DNA of 64,000 nucleotides from Chloroflexota bacterium (GCA_002718415.1 PBEM01000004.1:100140-164139); one strand, 5' to 3'; positions 52,908 to 62,525 are shown, numbered from the stretch's first letter. Numbers and translations: made by a program. The notes: generated by a model from the sequence alone, not told the origin.

Positions 52908-53765
52908 ATGACAATAATAAATAATGAAGATTTAAAATATTTCGTTGGAGGATTTATTGGAGGCGGTCTTGATCATCCTGAAGGTATCGCAGCAGGTAAA
53001 GATGGAGAAGCTTATGCTGGAGGCGAAGATGGACAAGTGTATAAAATCGACACAAAAACCAGAACATTCTCAGAAATTGGAAATACAGGAGCTTTCGTAG
53101 GAGGATTGGCACAAGATGGAAATGGTAACGTTTATTGCTGTTGCGGACCAGATATTGTTAAAGTAACACCTACTGGCAAAACATCATCGTATCAAAATTC
53201 TAATTCTTCAATTCTTGAATTAGCTAACTATCCTGTGTTTGATCAAAATGGAAATCTATATGTATCAGATTCAGGAGGATGGAAAAAAGACGATGGTAAA
53301 ATTGTAAAAATTTCTAAAGATGGAAAAATTGATGTTTGGTCAGAAGAAATATCATCATTCCCTAATGGTATGGCCCTACATCCAAATAGAAAATATCTAT
53401 ATGTAATCGCTAGTTTAAACCCTCCAAGAGTAGAAAGAATAAAAATTAATGAGGATGGAACTGCCGGGAAAGCAGAAAAAGTTGTTGATCTTCCTGATAC
53501 AGTCCCTGATGGTTTAGCATGGGATGAAGATGGTAACCTTTATATTTCTTGTTATATCCCTAGTAAAATATACAAACTAGATACAAAAGATAATTTAGAA
53601 CTTTTAGTTGAAGATCCTGAACACACAATGCTTGCATCGCCAACAAATATAGCCTTTTGTGGAAATAATAGAGATATCTTACTAAGTGCAAATCTTGGAA
53701 GAGGGCATATTACAGAAATAATGACTGGTGTAGTAGGATCTAAACTGGAGTATCCAATAATATAA
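52908..53765 (+). CDS. SMP-30/gluconolactonase-like beta-propeller
   Basis: A 285-residue six-bladed propeller of the SMP-30/strictosidine synthase-like group. Blades show EGIAAGKDGEAYAGGEDGQVYKID, VGGLAQDGNGNVYCCCGPDIVKV, FPNGMALHPNRKYLYVIAS and PDGLAWDEDGNLYISCYIPSKIYKLD, with the acidic calcium-site residues (Glu, Asn, Asp) in the expected positions. A lactonase role (for example gluconolactone hydrolysis) fits the aldolase before it and the SDR after it, but is inferred. It follows the aldolase by 29 bp and meets the SDR start directly. Confidence 0.8.
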   Translation: MTIINNEDLKYFVGGFIGGGLDHPEGIAAGKDGEAYAGGEDGQVYKIDTKTRTFSEIGNTGAFVGGLAQDGNGNVYCCCGPDIVKVTPTGKTSSYQNSNSSILELANYPVFDQNGNLYVSDSGGWKKDDGKIVKISKDGKIDVWSEEISSFPNGMALHPNRKYLYVIASLNPPRVERIKINEDGTAGKAEKVVDLPDTVPDGLAWDEDGNLYISCYIPSKIYKLDTKDNLELLVEDPEHTMLASPTNIAFCGNNRDILLSANLGRGHITEIMTGVVGSKLEYPII

Positions 53766-54539
53766 ATGAATCTTAAAAATCGAGTTGCAATTGTTACCGG
53801 TGGTAGTTCAGGTATTGGAAAAGGTATTTGTTTAGAATTTGCTAAAGAAGGAGCAAAAGTTGTTGTAGCAGATATTTCTACCAAACCTAAACAAGGAAAA
53901 TTTTTTGAATCAAATCAATCGATTCCTGTCGATAAAGAAATTAAATCTTTGGGGGGAGATTCTGCTTTTATTAATACAAATATTTCTTCAGAAAATGATG
54001 TAAAAAATCTCATTAATTCAACAATTGATTTATATGGAAAAATAGATATTTTAGTAAATAACGCAGGAATACACATTCCAGGAACAACTCAAGATTTATC
54101 AATTGAAGATTGGGATAAAGTTATTGGTGTAAACCTTAGAGGTCAATTTTTAACAGCTAAAAGTTGTATCCCCCATCTAAAGAAGTCCAAATTTGGAAGA
54201 ATTATTCAAATTGCTTCTATACATTCATTTGGAGGCGGATTAGGACCAGCATATCCACCTAGTAAAGCCGCATTAATAAATTTAGTAAAAGATTTAGCTA
54301 TTGAATTAGCTCCGAATGATATTACTGTAAATGCAATATGTCCTGGAGCTATTGAAACTCCAATTCAAGATTATCTAACAAAAAAAATGATCGATGATTA
54401 TAAAAAAACCATTCCTCTGAGAAGATTCGGATTACCAAAAGATATAGCAAAAGCAGCAGTTTTTTTTGCTTCTGATCAATCTGAATGGATCACCGGAACC
54501 TCTCTCACAGTTGATGGTGGACATACTGCAAAAGCATAG
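53766..54539 (+). CDS. Short-chain dehydrogenase/reductase
   Basis: A 257-residue SDR. It has the NAD(P) site RVAIVTGGSSGIGKGICLEFAKEGAKVVVADI, NNAG in IDILVNNAGIH, the catalytic Ser in IIQIASIHS and the Tyr-x3-Lys as AYPPSKAALINLV, and the SDR end ITGTSLTVDGGHT. In the same position as 2-deoxy-sugar or gluconate-type dehydrogenases, it may oxidise a sugar acid or alcohol. It follows the propeller gene directly and precedes the sulfatase by 11 bp. Confidence 0.88.
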   Translation: MNLKNRVAIVTGGSSGIGKGICLEFAKEGAKVVVADISTKPKQGKFFESNQSIPVDKEIKSLGGDSAFINTNISSENDVKNLINSTIDLYGKIDILVNNAGIHIPGTTQDLSIEDWDKVIGVNLRGQFLTAKSCIPHLKKSKFGRIIQIASIHSFGGGLGPAYPPSKAALINLVKDLAIELAPNDITVNAICPGAIETPIQDYLTKKMIDDYKKTIPLRRFGLPKDIAKAAVFFASDQSEWITGTSLTVDGGHTAKA

Positions 54540-54550
54540 GATAAAACATT

Positions 54551-56080
54551 ATGGAAAATAAAAAAGAAAATGCTCCAAATATTATTTGGATCCAATCAGA
54601 TCAACATAATCCAGCTGTCATTGGTGCTTATGGAGATAAAGTTGTCGAAACTCCTAATTTAGATAAATTAGCAGAAAATGGAACAATAATAAAAAATGCC
54701 TATTGTGCATCTCCAATATGTGTTCCTTCAAGAATGTCCTCTATAACTGGTAGATTCCCTCATGAAACACAAGTTTGGACCAACGATCAAACACTTAATT
54801 CAGCATTTCCAACTGTCGCTCATTCTCTAGGATCTGTCGGTTACAATCCTATTCAAATTGGAAGGATGCATTTTAATGGTATTGATCAGTATCATGGATT
54901 TGCTAAAAGATTCGTAGGAGACCATAGCCCAAATTACCCTGGAAGTCCTAGACAAGTTGACCATGGAGCATTAAGTGGAACGACTGGTCCTAATAGATCA
55001 AGTTTAGAAAAATCTGGTAAAGGACAAAATGCTTATGAAGTTCATGACGAAGAAGTAGCAGAAAGAACAGATTCCATACTAAATGATATTAGAAAAACTA
55101 ATGCAGGAAAAAAATCTCCTTTATATATCTCTATCGGTTTAATGTTACCGCATCAACCTTTTGTAGCTAGAGAAAAAGATTTTGCTAAATATGAAGGTAA
55201 AGTACCTTTACCGACGATTCCGGCTGAATCATTAGAAAAATGTCATCCATATATTAAATGGTGGAGAGATAGAACTGGAATTAATTCTGTTACTGAAGAA
55301 GAAATACTTAGAGCAAGAACTGCATATTGGGCACTATGTGACAGAACAGATGCTTTAATTGGAAAAATTTTATCATCACTTAAAAAAAATAATTTATTAG
55401 ATAATTCAATAATTATTTATACCTCTGATCATGGAGAACAAGTTGGAGAGAGAGGTTTGTGGTGGAAACAAACTTTTTACGAAAATTCTGTTAAAGTTCC
55501 AGCAATAATTTCGTGGCCTGGAAAATTACCAAAAGGTCAAGTTTTAGATAATGTTATAAATCAATTTGATATAAATTCAACACTACTAGATATAGCAGGA
55601 GCACCCCAACTACCAAGATCTCATGGTAAATCGATGTTAAGCATGCTAAATAATAATGGTGAGAAATGGGAAAATACTGCTTTTTCTGAATATTGTATGG
55701 ATGATTCTGATACTAGTCGTTCTTTTTCAGCAAATTTAGGAGGTATAGATATACATGCTAAATCAGGCGGAGTTCAAAATAGAATGATAAGAAAAGATAA
55801 TTGGAAATTAAATTATTATCATGGATACGATCCAGAATTATTTAATCTTCAGGAAGACCCTTTAGAAATAAATAATCTATGGAAAGATAAATCATTATCA
55901 GGAATAAAATCCTCTCTAATGGATAATATTCTTGAAGGATGGGATCCTAATTGGATTCAAAATCATATGCGAGTATTAAAAAACGAACAAACTATTATGG
56001 AAGATTGGGCTTCTAAAATTGATCCACAAGACGAACTTAGATGGGATCTTAAATCTGAGTATGACAAATTAGAAAATTAA
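54551..56080 (+). CDS. Sulfatase (formylglycine-dependent)
   Basis: A 509-residue arylsulfatase-family hydrolase. The active-site motif is CVPSRMSSITGR, with Cys 57 the residue that would be turned into formylglycine (C-x-P-S-R type). The metal-binding N-terminus is NIIWIQSDQHNPAVIGAYG, and the second metal site is IIIYTSDHGEQVGERGLWWKQTFYENSVKVPAI. It could remove sulfate from carbohydrates or small organic sulfates. No anaerobic maturase (anSME) or FGE gene is in view. No signal peptide is seen, so it is probably cytoplasmic. It is the last plus-strand gene of the catabolic set and ends 11 bp from the convergent genes. Confidence 0.88.
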   Translation: MENKKENAPNIIWIQSDQHNPAVIGAYGDKVVETPNLDKLAENGTIIKNAYCASPICVPSRMSSITGRFPHETQVWTNDQTLNSAFPTVAHSLGSVGYNPIQIGRMHFNGIDQYHGFAKRFVGDHSPNYPGSPRQVDHGALSGTTGPNRSSLEKSGKGQNAYEVHDEEVAERTDSILNDIRKTNAGKKSPLYISIGLMLPHQPFVAREKDFAKYEGKVPLPTIPAESLEKCHPYIKWWRDRTGINSVTEEEILRARTAYWALCDRTDALIGKILSSLKKNNLLDNSIIIYTSDHGEQVGERGLWWKQTFYENSVKVPAIISWPGKLPKGQVLDNVINQFDINSTLLDIAGAPQLPRSHGKSMLSMLNNNGEKWENTAFSEYCMDDSDTSRSFSANLGGIDIHAKSGGVQNRMIRKDNWKLNYYHGYDPELFNLQEDPLEINNLWKDKSLSGIKSSLMDNILEGWDPNWIQNHMRVLKNEQTIMEDWASKIDPQDELRWDLKSEYDKLEN

Positions 56081-56091
56081 TAATATTATTT

Positions 56092-56274
56092 CTAATTTCT
56101 ATTTTTAATACCTAGTAGCACTAGTATAAATCCGATTAATATCAAAACAGTTATCATAGTAAACACTATAATAAATGGTGATGGTAAAGGTAAAGATTCT
56201 ATAAATTTCTCTATTTGAACCCAAAGTTCGTTATCTATAGGATCAGGATGATGAAGTATAGTTTTAGGAAACAT
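56092..56274 (-). CDS. Small single-pass membrane protein downstream of MFS transporter
   Basis: A 60-residue protein with a soluble, acidic N-terminal part (MFPKTILHHPDPIDNELWVQ) and a single hydrophobic segment (FIIVFTMITVLILIGFILVLLGI) near the C-terminus with a basic end (KNRN). It starts 2 bp after the MFS transporter's stop on the same strand, so it is in the same transcript. It is too short to recognise; it may be an accessory subunit of the transporter. Confidence 0.6.
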   Translation of the reverse strand: MFPKTILHHPDPIDNELWVQIEKFIESLPLPSPFIIVFTMITVLILIGFILVLLGIKNRN

Positions 56275-56276
56275 TA

Positions 56277-57551
56277 TTAAATGGTATTAGTAACATATCT
56301 TAATGAAAATTTCTTTTCTTTTATGGCAAAAGAAACTATACCAGCACCCAATAAAGTAATAGCACCAATCAGAAAAGGTATATTGTAATCACCGTATAAA
56401 TCAAATGCATAACCGAATAAATAAGTTGCTAATGCCCCTCCGATTTGATGAGAAAGAGTAGCTAGACCAAAAAGAACACCTAAATTTTTTACCCCATATA
56501 TATCTGCCGTAAGAGACGATGTAAGAGGTACCGTTGCTAACCAAGACATTCCTCCTAATAAAGCAAAAATCCATACAGCCTGATAACCTGGGAAAATTAT
56601 TAAAGTTACGAACGCAAAACCTCTTACTAAATAAACCCAACCCAACATTTTTCTTCGTTCTAATTTATCGGCATAAATACCAACTATAATAACTGAAATA
56701 ACATTCACTGCACTTAATATTCCAAATGCTAATGCAGCAGTATTAGTTGAAACATCTTCACTAACAGCCCATCTAATATAGTGTACACCCATCGAAGATG
56801 TAGTTATTCCACAAACAAAATAGCCTGCAGATAATTGCCAAATAGGCCAACTTTTTAATGAATCTTTCCAATCTTCAACAAACAATACCCCTTTATTAAT
56901 TTTATTTGAATCAGAGTCGTTAGAATTTTCTATATTTTCTCCATCCGCCTTCATATTTAATTCTCTAGGATGATTTTTTACTAAAATCCAAATAATAGGA
57001 ACAGAAAATAGACCCAAAATAGCTATGGCTACCCAAGCTACTCTCCAATTATAAATTAACATTAAATATGCCATTAGAGGTACACAAATTAACCCTCCAG
57101 CCGAACCTCCCGCAGCTAATATACTTAAAGCTGTGCCTCTACGTTTATTAAACCATCGAACAATTACAACACCCACAGTTGCAGGAGATAGGCCAGCTGA
57201 AGCTATAGAAATTACAACTCCATAGCTAATTATTAAATAAATAACTCCATTAGCAAGTGCAATTCCCATTCCACCAATTGCAAGTACAATTAATGAAATA
57301 AGTGCAACTATTTTTCCTCCATAAATATCAGCCAATCTTCCTAAAATAGGTTGAGATAATCCATTAATCAACCAACCGATAGATGCTGCAAGTGATATCG
57401 ATGCAGTGCTAGCAACAAATTCTTTTTCCCAAGTTTCAACAAAAATACCATAACCATTTCTTACTCCACCTTGCATTAAGAAATTAGCTATAAATAATGC
57501 TCCAACAATATACCAACCGTAAAAAATTTTTTTCCTATATAAAATCTTCAT
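56277..57551 (-). CDS. MFS transporter
   Basis: A 12-helix transporter of the major facilitator superfamily, about 424 residues from the ATG at 57551 (TTG at 57560 possible). Features are the Gly-rich first helix (KIFYGWYIVGALFIANFLMQGG), QPILGRLADIYGGKIVAL (the loop 2-3 signature), and IVRWFNKRRGTALSILAAGGSAGG. The layout resembles the OFA/monocarboxylate group, suggesting organic-acid uptake. A central loop (about 200-225) is rich in Asn, Asp and Ser. It starts inside the tiny gene upstream (17 bp overlap) and is followed by another tiny membrane protein. Confidence 0.85.
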   Translation of the reverse strand: MKILYRKKIFYGWYIVGALFIANFLMQGGVRNGYGIFVETWEKEFVASTASISLAASIGWLINGLSQPILGRLADIYGGKIVALISLIVLAIGGMGIALANGVIYLIISYGVVISIASAGLSPATVGVVIVRWFNKRRGTALSILAAGGSAGGLICVPLMAYLMLIYNWRVAWVAIAILGLFSVPIIWILVKNHPRELNMKADGENIENSNDSDSNKINKGVLFVEDWKDSLKSWPIWQLSAGYFVCGITTSSMGVHYIRWAVSEDVSTNTAALAFGILSAVNVISVIIVGIYADKLERRKMLGWVYLVRGFAFVTLIIFPGYQAVWIFALLGGMSWLATVPLTSSLTADIYGVKNLGVLFGLATLSHQIGGALATYLFGYAFDLYGDYNIPFLIGAITLLGAGIVSFAIKEKKFSLRYVTNTI

Positions 57552-57657
57552 CAGAATCAATTTCTTCTATTTTTTTAGATTTAATTCCTTCTCTTCTTCC
57601 TATCCAGAAAACACAAAAAATCACTCCTAGAAAAATAAATATCAGTAATTTGAGCAT
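57535..57657 (-). CDS. Very small membrane protein upstream of MFS transporter
   Basis: A 40-residue open frame with start ATG at 57657 and stop TAG at 57535. It encodes one hydrophobic segment (LKLLIFIFLGVIFCVFWIG) followed by basic residues (RRREGIKSKK-like) and an acidic tail (EEIDSDEDF). It lies 8 bp after the amidohydrolase stop and overlaps the MFS start by 17 bp. Position and composition suggest a real small membrane protein; a chance frame is possible in AT-rich DNA. Confidence 0.45.
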   Translation of the reverse strand: MLKLLIFIFLGVIFCVFWIGRREGIKSKKIEEIDSDEDFI

Positions 57658-57665
57658 TTTTTAAT

Positions 57666-58559
57666 TTAATCTACTTGAAGAATATCTAAAGCATCCCTGT
57701 TTATAATACCTTCTATTTCGTCTTCAGGAATTGTAGGTAGATTATGATCCTTAGCAAATTTCGGTAGAAGTCTTAAATGTTTAATATTATCCTCAGGTTT
57801 AGTAACTGGCCAATCCGAAGCAAAAAGGATTTTACTGGTGCAACCCCATTCATAAAACAAACGCATGCCCTGCCAAAAAGAGTAAGGTCGATAAAATTGA
57901 GCAGATACATCAGCCCAAACATTTTTATGTTTCCTTACCACTGAAAGACAATCCACCTGCCATGGATGTCCTAAATGTGCTAAAACTATTTTGAGTTCAG
58001 GAAAAGCCATAGCAACTTTATCAGTTGTAAGAGGATGAGCATATGTAAGAGGAGCATCGGGCATTGGGCTCGTACCTTGATGAAAAATTACTGGTATCTG
58101 ATCTTCTTCTAATCTTGAAAATAATTGGAAGGCTTCAACACCATTTGGATCAAAATTTTGATAATTTGGACCTAGTTTTATACCCTTACAACCTAAATCT
58201 CCTACACATCTATCATATTCATTTTTCCAATTCGGATCCATAGGGTGAAGACTCATAAAAGGAATAATCTTATCTGGAGCTTTTTGAGCGGTTATATGTG
58301 CTACATCGTTATGGTTTAAGGAATCATCCCAACCTATTCCTGCACCAAATATTTCTTCTGGATTTTTATCAGCCCAAGGTCTAGGAGCAATCCCAAATAA
58401 AAAAGCTTTATCTAAAATTTCAATATCGCTTAAATAATCATCTATACTGTTTGTTAGCCTTACCGTTTCTCCCGATCTCATAGTTTCTTCTGTATATATT
58501 TGATCTGGAGGAACTTCACTCATATGAGTGGGCAAATGAGTATGTGCGTCAACTATCAT
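57666..58559 (-). CDS. Amidohydrolase-family metal-dependent hydrolase
   Basis: A 297-residue TIM-barrel hydrolase of the amidohydrolase-2 (ACMSD-like) type. The His-x-His metal motif is VDAHTHLPT; later metal ligands are in IPVIFHQGT (His), IVLAHLGHPW (His) and ILFASDWPV (Asp). It may be a decarboxylase or a lactone/amide hydrolase of catabolism. It is the first gene of the minus-strand run with the MFS transporter. Confidence 0.83.
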   Translation of the reverse strand: MIVDAHTHLPTHMSEVPPDQIYTEETMRSGETVRLTNSIDDYLSDIEILDKAFLFGIAPRPWADKNPEEIFGAGIGWDDSLNHNDVAHITAQKAPDKIIPFMSLHPMDPNWKNEYDRCVGDLGCKGIKLGPNYQNFDPNGVEAFQLFSRLEEDQIPVIFHQGTSPMPDAPLTYAHPLTTDKVAMAFPELKIVLAHLGHPWQVDCLSVVRKHKNVWADVSAQFYRPYSFWQGMRLFYEWGCTSKILFASDWPVTKPEDNIKHLRLLPKFAKDHNLPTIPEDEIEGIINRDALDILQVD

Positions 58560-58659
58560 ATCTTTCCATTCTTAACAATTTTTTTGATTAATCTTAGTTG
58601 ATGTAATACTACTACCTATATTTAATATTTGAAAGGAGATTATTATTTTAAATGATAAA

Positions 58660-59670
58660 TTAATCATCTCCAAAATCACCTTCCCCTAAATAAGTATCTA
58701 AATCTAAAGTAAGCTTCCTTGAAACAAAATTTAACTGATTTAAATGCTCTTTAGATAATACAATTTCTGCTGCTTTTGAAACTTCTTTAATTTGTGAAAC
58801 AGTATCAGATCCTGATATAGCTAAAGTAATTTCATCATGAGATAAAACCCAAGCTATAGCAACTTGTGACATAGTTAAATTTAATTCTTTAGATATTTCT
58901 TTTAATTTTAAAATGGTATCTGAAACATACCCTTTCATATATTTTTTAAAATAATTTTTTCTGATTGTTGCCCATAAAGAACCTTTTGGAGGAGGTTGTC
59001 CAGGAATATAATCTCCACTTAATAAACCAACACCTAAAGGACTATAAGCCATAATGCCAACATTTGTATCTCTAGCCATAGGAAACATTTCAAGTTCAAT
59101 TTGACGATTAAGTAAATTATATGGATTTTGAGCAGTAATTAATGGTTGGGCACCAATCGAAGCTTGTACCCCCATAGCTTTAATAATCTCCCATGCTTGA
59201 TAATTACAAACCCCAACATACAAAATTTTTCCTTGATTGATTAGATGCTCCAAAGCTCTAAATTGTTCTTCCATTCCTGAATCAGGATTAATTGCATGTA
59301 ACAGATAAACATCTATCCTATCGGTTTCCAATCTAGATAAGGATTTTTCACATTGATTAATAATATGATACCGTGACCCACCATAATCATTAGGACCATC
59401 TCCCATTTCACTAGAAACTTTAGAAGTAATAACTAATGAATCTCTAGAATGTTTAATGACTCTACCTAATAATTCTTCCGACTTCCCAATATTTTTTCTG
59501 TCATCACCAAATCCATAAACATTCGCACAATCTATAATATTAATTCCATTATCAATAGCTGTATTGATAACTTTTATTCCTTCTGCAGGATCATACTGTC
59601 CTCTAAATCCCAGCCCTAAAGCAATCTTTGAAACTTTCATACTGGATAGACCAAAATTTACATACTTCAA
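58660..59670 (-). CDS. Aldo/keto reductase
   Basis: A 336-residue reductase from the TTG at 59668-59670, chosen because GGAGA lies just upstream and because LKYVNFGLSSMKVSKIALGLGFRG is the natural family start; the longer frame to 59700 is less likely. Tetrad regions are INIIDCANVYGFGD (Asp, Tyr), VITSKVSSEM (Lys) and DVYLLHAIN (His). The group is YajO/PdxI-like. It points away from the amidohydrolase set by 100 bp of AT-rich DNA and is divergent from the RND exporter. Confidence 0.85.
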   Translation of the reverse strand: MKYVNFGLSSMKVSKIALGLGFRGQYDPAEGIKVINTAIDNGINIIDCANVYGFGDDRKNIGKSEELLGRVIKHSRDSLVITSKVSSEMGDGPNDYGGSRYHIINQCEKSLSRLETDRIDVYLLHAINPDSGMEEQFRALEHLINQGKILYVGVCNYQAWEIIKAMGVQASIGAQPLITAQNPYNLLNRQIELEMFPMARDTNVGIMAYSPLGVGLLSGDYIPGQPPPKGSLWATIRKNYFKKYMKGYVSDTILKLKEISKELNLTMSQVAIAWVLSHDEITLAISGSDTVSQIKEVSKAAEIVLSKEHLNQLNFVSRKLTLDLDTYLGEGDFGDD

Positions 59671-59761
59671 TAGCTCTCTCCATATTAAATAAATGTTCAC
59701 ATTACTATAACATTTATAATTTATAATAAGTATAAATTTTTTTTTATCATTTCATAAACTT

Positions 59762-62524
59762 ATGAAAAATTATTCTACACACAATTTTTTTAATTGGGCT
59801 TTGGTTAAATCCAATTTAATTTTTTTATTAGTAGGTATATTTACTCTTTTATTACTTGTCCCAAGTTATTTAATGGAAAAACCACCGGCTGCTAGCTTGG
59901 ATCCATCAGGAAAAATTTTTGACCTTATGGATAAAATTGGAGAAAATTTTTCTCCAAGAACACACATTCAAACTGCTATTCTTGAAGCAAAAAATGGAGA
60001 TGCTTTATCACCTGATGTTTTAAGGGAATTATTAATAAATGAACAAAAACTTATTGAAGCTGATAAAAGCTTTCAGCTTACTCCTGATAATTTAGAAAAA
60101 ACTAATTTCTTATATAAATATTTTAACCCCCTCACAAATAAAGAAGTACCAGGAATCTTTAGTGTAGCAGCAGCAGTAGAAAGTATGTTAGTTACTCATC
60201 CAAAATTAAAAACATCATTATTAGAAGCTACTGAAGAACAAGTTAAATTTGCAATTGATGCCATTATGAAAACTGAATTCTCTTACATCATAACTGATGC
60301 TATTTCTATTGAATCAACCAGTAAAAAAATAATCGTACTTGGAGAAGAAATTGATTGGTGGATATCTCCAGCATTATTTATTAACGTATTTAGCGATAAT
60401 GAAAAATTAGGTGGTGGCGTATACTCTATTGGAATAAGTTCTGACGAATCCACAATTAATAAAGAAGTTTTAGATAGAAAAATACAAGATTTCCTAAGGG
60501 GGCAACAAAATACCTATAATTTATGGAGTATTGCGATAGATGTAAACTTAGAGTCTGAGGAACAGGGTACTCAATCAGCTATATATATCACTTTCACTGT
60601 AATCGTTGCATTAGGAATTATGGGGTTAGCCTTAAGATCATATTGGGCAGTAACGCTAACTGGAATTGGTATAGGAATATTAATTATTTGGTTAAAAGGT
60701 TTATCAATTCTATTTAATATTAAAGGTGGATTAACCATTGATATGATTGTACCCATAGCTATGATTTCATTTGGTGTAGATTTTGCTGTTCACACAATAC
60801 GTAGAATACAGGAAGAAGAAAAAATCAATATAAGAAAATCTTATATTTTTGGAATGTCAGGAATAATTACAGCAATTATCCTCGCATTTTTATCTAATAA
60901 TATTGCTTTTTTAGCAAATAGTATTTCAGAAATTGAATCAGTGAAATATTTTGGTTTTTCAGCGGCTATAGCTGTAACATCTGCATTTTTTATTCTAGGC
61001 TTTATTGTCCCACTTGCTTTTGCCAAAATAACAGAAAAAATAACACTACATTGGAAAAATAAAAAAATTGAAAAATTAATTAATTTTTCTCTTGGATCTC
61101 TTGTAGCAATAGGTACAGGTTCTGCAATAATAGTTATGATAGCCTTGAACTTAATCTTAGGAACAGTGATTTTGATTTCAGTTGGTTGTAGTGCAGTAAT
61201 TTTACCTATACTTTTTACATCAAAAGGAGAAAAAGTTACTAAAGAGGATCTGTCTGAAAATTCTTCTCAACAAAACAATTTTTCTATATTATTACAAAAT
61301 ATTATTATTGGCCTTGCACAATATAAATTTATAACTGTAACTATATTTACATTCATTACAATATTTTTTGGTTGGTATGCAGTAAAACTAGAAGCTACAT
61401 TTAATGTCGAAGATTTCTTTGATCCTGATTCTAATATAGTACAAGGTTTAGATAAAACTGATTTACATTTAGGGGAAAAAGGAGGAGAGCCAGGAATTAT
61501 ATATATAGAAGGTAAATTTGGAGATGATAAAACTTTTATCGATATCAAAGATCTATTATTGAAACTTAGTCAAAATGAATCTATTGGGAGAAACTTAAAT
61601 GGATCACCAACATTTTTCCCTCCACATATTATATCTATATTAGAAATCATATCTTCATCAAATTTTTCAAAAAATGAAATCTTAGTAAATACAGGTATAA
61701 AGATTACAGATGAAGATTTAAATGGCATACCCGATAATGACGAACAAATAAAACAGGTTCTTAATTATGCTCTAGAAAAAGGAATCTTCAATAATAACGG
61801 TGAATTAATTTATACTAAAAATAGAGTTCAAGATGTTTTAAGAATTAAAGATAATTATTTTTATACTCAGATTTCTTTTGCTATTCCTGGAACTAGATCA
61901 CTAGAAAAAACGACTTATGCATGGGAGTCTCTAAATAAAGATATCCTAATAATTAAAAACACTCCAAATTTAATAGATTATGGAATAACTGGATCACCAT
62001 TTACTAGAAAAGCAGGATTAGATGCAACAACTAAATCATTACAGTTATCTATCCCTATTGCAACACTGGGGACATTTTTATTATTGATGATCTTTATGAG
62101 ATCTTTTAGATATTCTTTAATAACTGTTATCCCAATTTTATTAGTTGTAATATGGTTATATGGAACTATGTATCTTATGAGCTATGGTTTAAATCTTGTT
62201 ACAGCCACTATAGGAGCAATATCAATAGGTGTAGGTATTGACTATTCTATACATATGACACAAAGATTCCGAGAAGAATTAAATAAAAATTCAAATAAAT
62301 ATGAAGCTCTTAAATTTTCAACTAAGGGCACTGGAATGGCTTTAGCAGCGTCAGCCGCATCTTCAATTGGAGGTTTTTTAGTAATGTCTCAAGCACCAAT
62401 GCCATTATTTTCATCATATGGATTAATTACCGCAATAATGATAATTATGGCTTTTTCAGCCTCTGTACTAGTGTTACCATCACTACTAATGATCGTATCT
62501 AAAAATAAAACAGATATAAAATAA
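59762..62524 (+). CDS. RND/MMPL-family exporter
   Basis: A 920-residue polytopic membrane protein. Two halves each have an N-terminal helix, a large outside loop (about 40-270 and about 545-770) and a helix cluster with the MMPL/SSD motifs (SFGVDFAVHTIRRIQEEEK near 338 and SIGVGIDYSIHMTQRFREE near 820, with membrane-embedded Asp). The group exports lipids, hopanoids or hydrophobic compounds driven by protons (HpnN or MmpL-like). The downstream redox genes may be co-transcribed. Substrate unknown. Confidence 0.87.
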   Translation: MKNYSTHNFFNWALVKSNLIFLLVGIFTLLLLVPSYLMEKPPAASLDPSGKIFDLMDKIGENFSPRTHIQTAILEAKNGDALSPDVLRELLINEQKLIEADKSFQLTPDNLEKTNFLYKYFNPLTNKEVPGIFSVAAAVESMLVTHPKLKTSLLEATEEQVKFAIDAIMKTEFSYIITDAISIESTSKKIIVLGEEIDWWISPALFINVFSDNEKLGGGVYSIGISSDESTINKEVLDRKIQDFLRGQQNTYNLWSIAIDVNLESEEQGTQSAIYITFTVIVALGIMGLALRSYWAVTLTGIGIGILIIWLKGLSILFNIKGGLTIDMIVPIAMISFGVDFAVHTIRRIQEEEKINIRKSYIFGMSGIITAIILAFLSNNIAFLANSISEIESVKYFGFSAAIAVTSAFFILGFIVPLAFAKITEKITLHWKNKKIEKLINFSLGSLVAIGTGSAIIVMIALNLILGTVILISVGCSAVILPILFTSKGEKVTKEDLSENSSQQNNFSILLQNIIIGLAQYKFITVTIFTFITIFFGWYAVKLEATFNVEDFFDPDSNIVQGLDKTDLHLGEKGGEPGIIYIEGKFGDDKTFIDIKDLLLKLSQNESIGRNLNGSPTFFPPHIISILEIISSSNFSKNEILVNTGIKITDEDLNGIPDNDEQIKQVLNYALEKGIFNNNGELIYTKNRVQDVLRIKDNYFYTQISFAIPGTRSLEKTTYAWESLNKDILIIKNTPNLIDYGITGSPFTRKAGLDATTKSLQLSIPIATLGTFLLLMIFMRSFRYSLITVIPILLVVIWLYGTMYLMSYGLNLVTATIGAISIGVGIDYSIHMTQRFREELNKNSNKYEALKFSTKGTGMALAASAASSIGGFLVMSQAPMPLFSSYGLITAIMIIMAFSASVLVLPSLLMIVSKNKTDIK

Positions 62525-62525
62525 A

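Noticed and set aside
57535-57657. Reading the 40-residue frame as the true N-terminus of the MFS protein
   Set aside because: The two are in different frames and the MFS start has a suitable ATG of its own, so fusion is not supported; the small frame is listed separately with low confidence.
59937-59957. Perfect 10-bp inverted repeat with one central base, TTGGAGAAAA/TTTTCTCCAA, near the start of the RND exporter gene
   Set aside because: It lies inside the coding frame (IGENFSPR) and has no loop for a hairpin; a chance palindrome in AT-rich coding DNA is likely.
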